Below, piece after piece: positions 5,864 through 6,702 of a stretch of 6,702 nucleotides of DNA. The notes under the pieces are model-generated. The model was not told the origin of the DNA. It did not search any database and worked only from the letters and a program-made list of their open reading frames with translations. Position 1 is the stretch's first letter. Each line of letters opens with the position of its first letter. The position numbers were made by a program, and so were the translations under genes. The stretch is taken from NCBI GenBank assembly GCA_937864255.1, contig CALMIT010000908.1:1-6702 (forward strand), read 5' to 3'. Origin of the DNA: an uncultured Saprospiraceae bacterium (lineage in GTDB: Bacteria; Bacteroidota; Bacteroidia; Chitinophagales; Saprospiraceae).

Positions 5864-6702
5864 ATGATAAAACTGATAGAATGTCCGCGGGACGCGATGC
5901 AGGGTTTGAAAGAATTTATTCCTACGGAACAAAAAATTGCTTATATCAATCAGTTGTTGAAAGTAGGTTTCGACACCATTGATTTTGGGAGTTTTGTTTC
6001 TCCCAAAGCGATTCCGCAGATGAGCGACACGCCGGAAGTTTTGTCAAAATTGCATCTCGAAGAGTCGCGCTCCAAATTGTTGGCTATCGTGGCAAACAAG
6101 CGTGGCGCCGAAGACGCCTGCCGCTTTGAAGAAATCAGTTACCTCGGTTATCCTTTTTCAGTTTCCGAAACTTTCCAGGTGCGCAATACCAACGCGACTA
6201 TTGAAGAGTCGTTGAGTCGGGTTTATGAAATTCAAAACCTTGCGGCGCAGCACAAAAAGGAACTTGTAGTTTACATTTCAATGGGCTTCGGCAATCCTTA
6301 CGGCGATGAGTGGAGTGTTGGCATTGTGCAAAAATGGGCGGATAAACTCATAGAAATGGGCATAAAAATTCTCCAACTCTCCGACACGATCGGCGTGGCG
6401 ACGCCGGAAAGCATAGCTTATTTGTTTTCCAACTTGCTGCCGCATTACACAGACGTGGAGTTTGGCGCGCATTTTCACACCACGCCATCTGCCTGGAGAG
6501 AAAAAATTGAGGCGGCTTACCAAAACGGGTGTCGCCGGTTTGACGGAGCGGTGAAAGGTTATGGCGGCTGCCCGGGGGCAAAGGACGAACTGACAGGCAA
6601 AATGGCCACCCAAAATTTGTTTTATTTTTTTAACAATAAAGAAGACCCGCATCTCGATTCCGGCGCTTTTATAGAAGCGATGGCAATGGCTGTTGACATT
6701 TT
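5864..6702 (+). CDS. Hydroxymethylglutaryl-CoA lyase-like protein (HMGL-like TIM barrel; partial, 3' end missing)
   Basis: The frame runs 279 codons from ATG 5864 to the right edge. Known HMG-CoA lyases are about 280-300 residues, so only a short tail is missing. HMG-CoA lyase cleaves 3-hydroxy-3-methylglutaryl-CoA to acetoacetate and acetyl-CoA, the last step of leucine breakdown. Family marks in order: IECPRDAMQ at 5-13 (catalytic Arg9 and metal-binding Asp10), FGSFVSPKAIPQM at 41-53, MGFGNPYGD at 140-148, LSDTIGVATPE at 172-182, the metal-binding pair GAHFH (His203, His205), and GGCPGAK with the mobile-loop cysteine Cys236. Two departures from the human/Pseudomonas-type enzyme stand out: Asp40 where Glu is expected in the I-E-x-x-SF motif, and Lys246 where a metal-binding Asn is expected after the cysteine loop. 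Another acyl-CoA lyase substrate is therefore possible. No signal peptide is present, so the protein is cytoplasmic. An exact -7 element at 5830-5837 precedes it. The symbol mvaB is withheld because of the divergence. Confidence 0.85.
   Translation, partial: MIKLIECPRDAMQGLKEFIPTEQKIAYINQLLKVGFDTIDFGSFVSPKAIPQMSDTPEVLSKLHLEESRSKLLAIVANKRGAEDACRFEEISYLGYPFSVSETFQVRNTNATIEESLSRVYEIQNLAAQHKKELVVYISMGFGNPYGDEWSVGIVQKWADKLIEMGIKILQLSDTIGVATPESIAYLFSNLLPHYTDVEFGAHFHTTPSAWREKIEAAYQNGCRRFDGAVKGYGGCPGAKDELTGKMATQNLFYFFNNKEDPHLDSGAFIEAMAMAVDI

Noticed and set aside
5738..5932. N-terminal extension of the small membrane protein to ATG 5932
   Set aside because: It would overlap the divergent HMG-CoA lyase-like promoter and start, and its sequence is hydrophilic and unlike a natural N-terminus.
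1..6702. CRISPR array, insertion sequence, toxin-antitoxin or phage-defence module
   Set aside because: No spaced direct repeats, transposase, or paired small genes of such families were seen on either strand.

Overview
The window looks like a chromosomal segment from a free-living member of the phylum Bacteroidota, probably near Saprospiria or Chitinophagia. Four things point there: two secreted proteins end in type IX secretion (T9SS) sorting domains; a sigma factor precedes a membrane-anchored beta-barrel-type protein; start codons lack clear Shine-Dalgarno sequences; and promoters read like TAnnTTTG. The class-level placement is inferred from general style and was not tested by a search.

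Layout. On the minus strand, 1576 down to 1 is a two-gene operon: an ECF-type sigma factor, then a putative anti-sigma / outer-membrane beta-barrel protein that overlaps it by 11 bases and runs off the left edge. A gap of about 465 bases follows, containing a candidate promoter and three inverted repeats. On the plus strand, 2043-3455 encodes a secreted esterase with a carbohydrate-binding-like N-terminal domain and a T9SS tail. A strong hairpin (3498-3529) closes it. A tRNA-Ser(UGA) lies at 3632-3718. Next is a 553-residue secreted protein (3844-5505) with one c-type heme motif, a region resembling PHM-type copper monooxygenases, and a T9SS tail. A small two-helix membrane protein lies on the minus strand (5531-5737). 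Divergent from it, an HMG-CoA lyase-like gene starts at 5864 and runs off the right edge.

The genes do not form one pathway. The clearest functional unit is the sigma factor and its membrane partner. The two T9SS cargo proteins are separate transcription units flanking the tRNA.

The observation most worth checking is in the 553-residue protein. Where PHM-like monooxygenases carry His-His, His, His-x-His and Met as copper ligands, I read Gln-Gln, Arg, Arg-Thr-Arg and Leu. That would make it a surface cytochrome whose monooxygenase scaffold has lost its copper. The HMG-CoA lyase-like protein similarly has Lys where the metal-binding Asn is expected. Both rest on alignments made from memory and need a real alignment.
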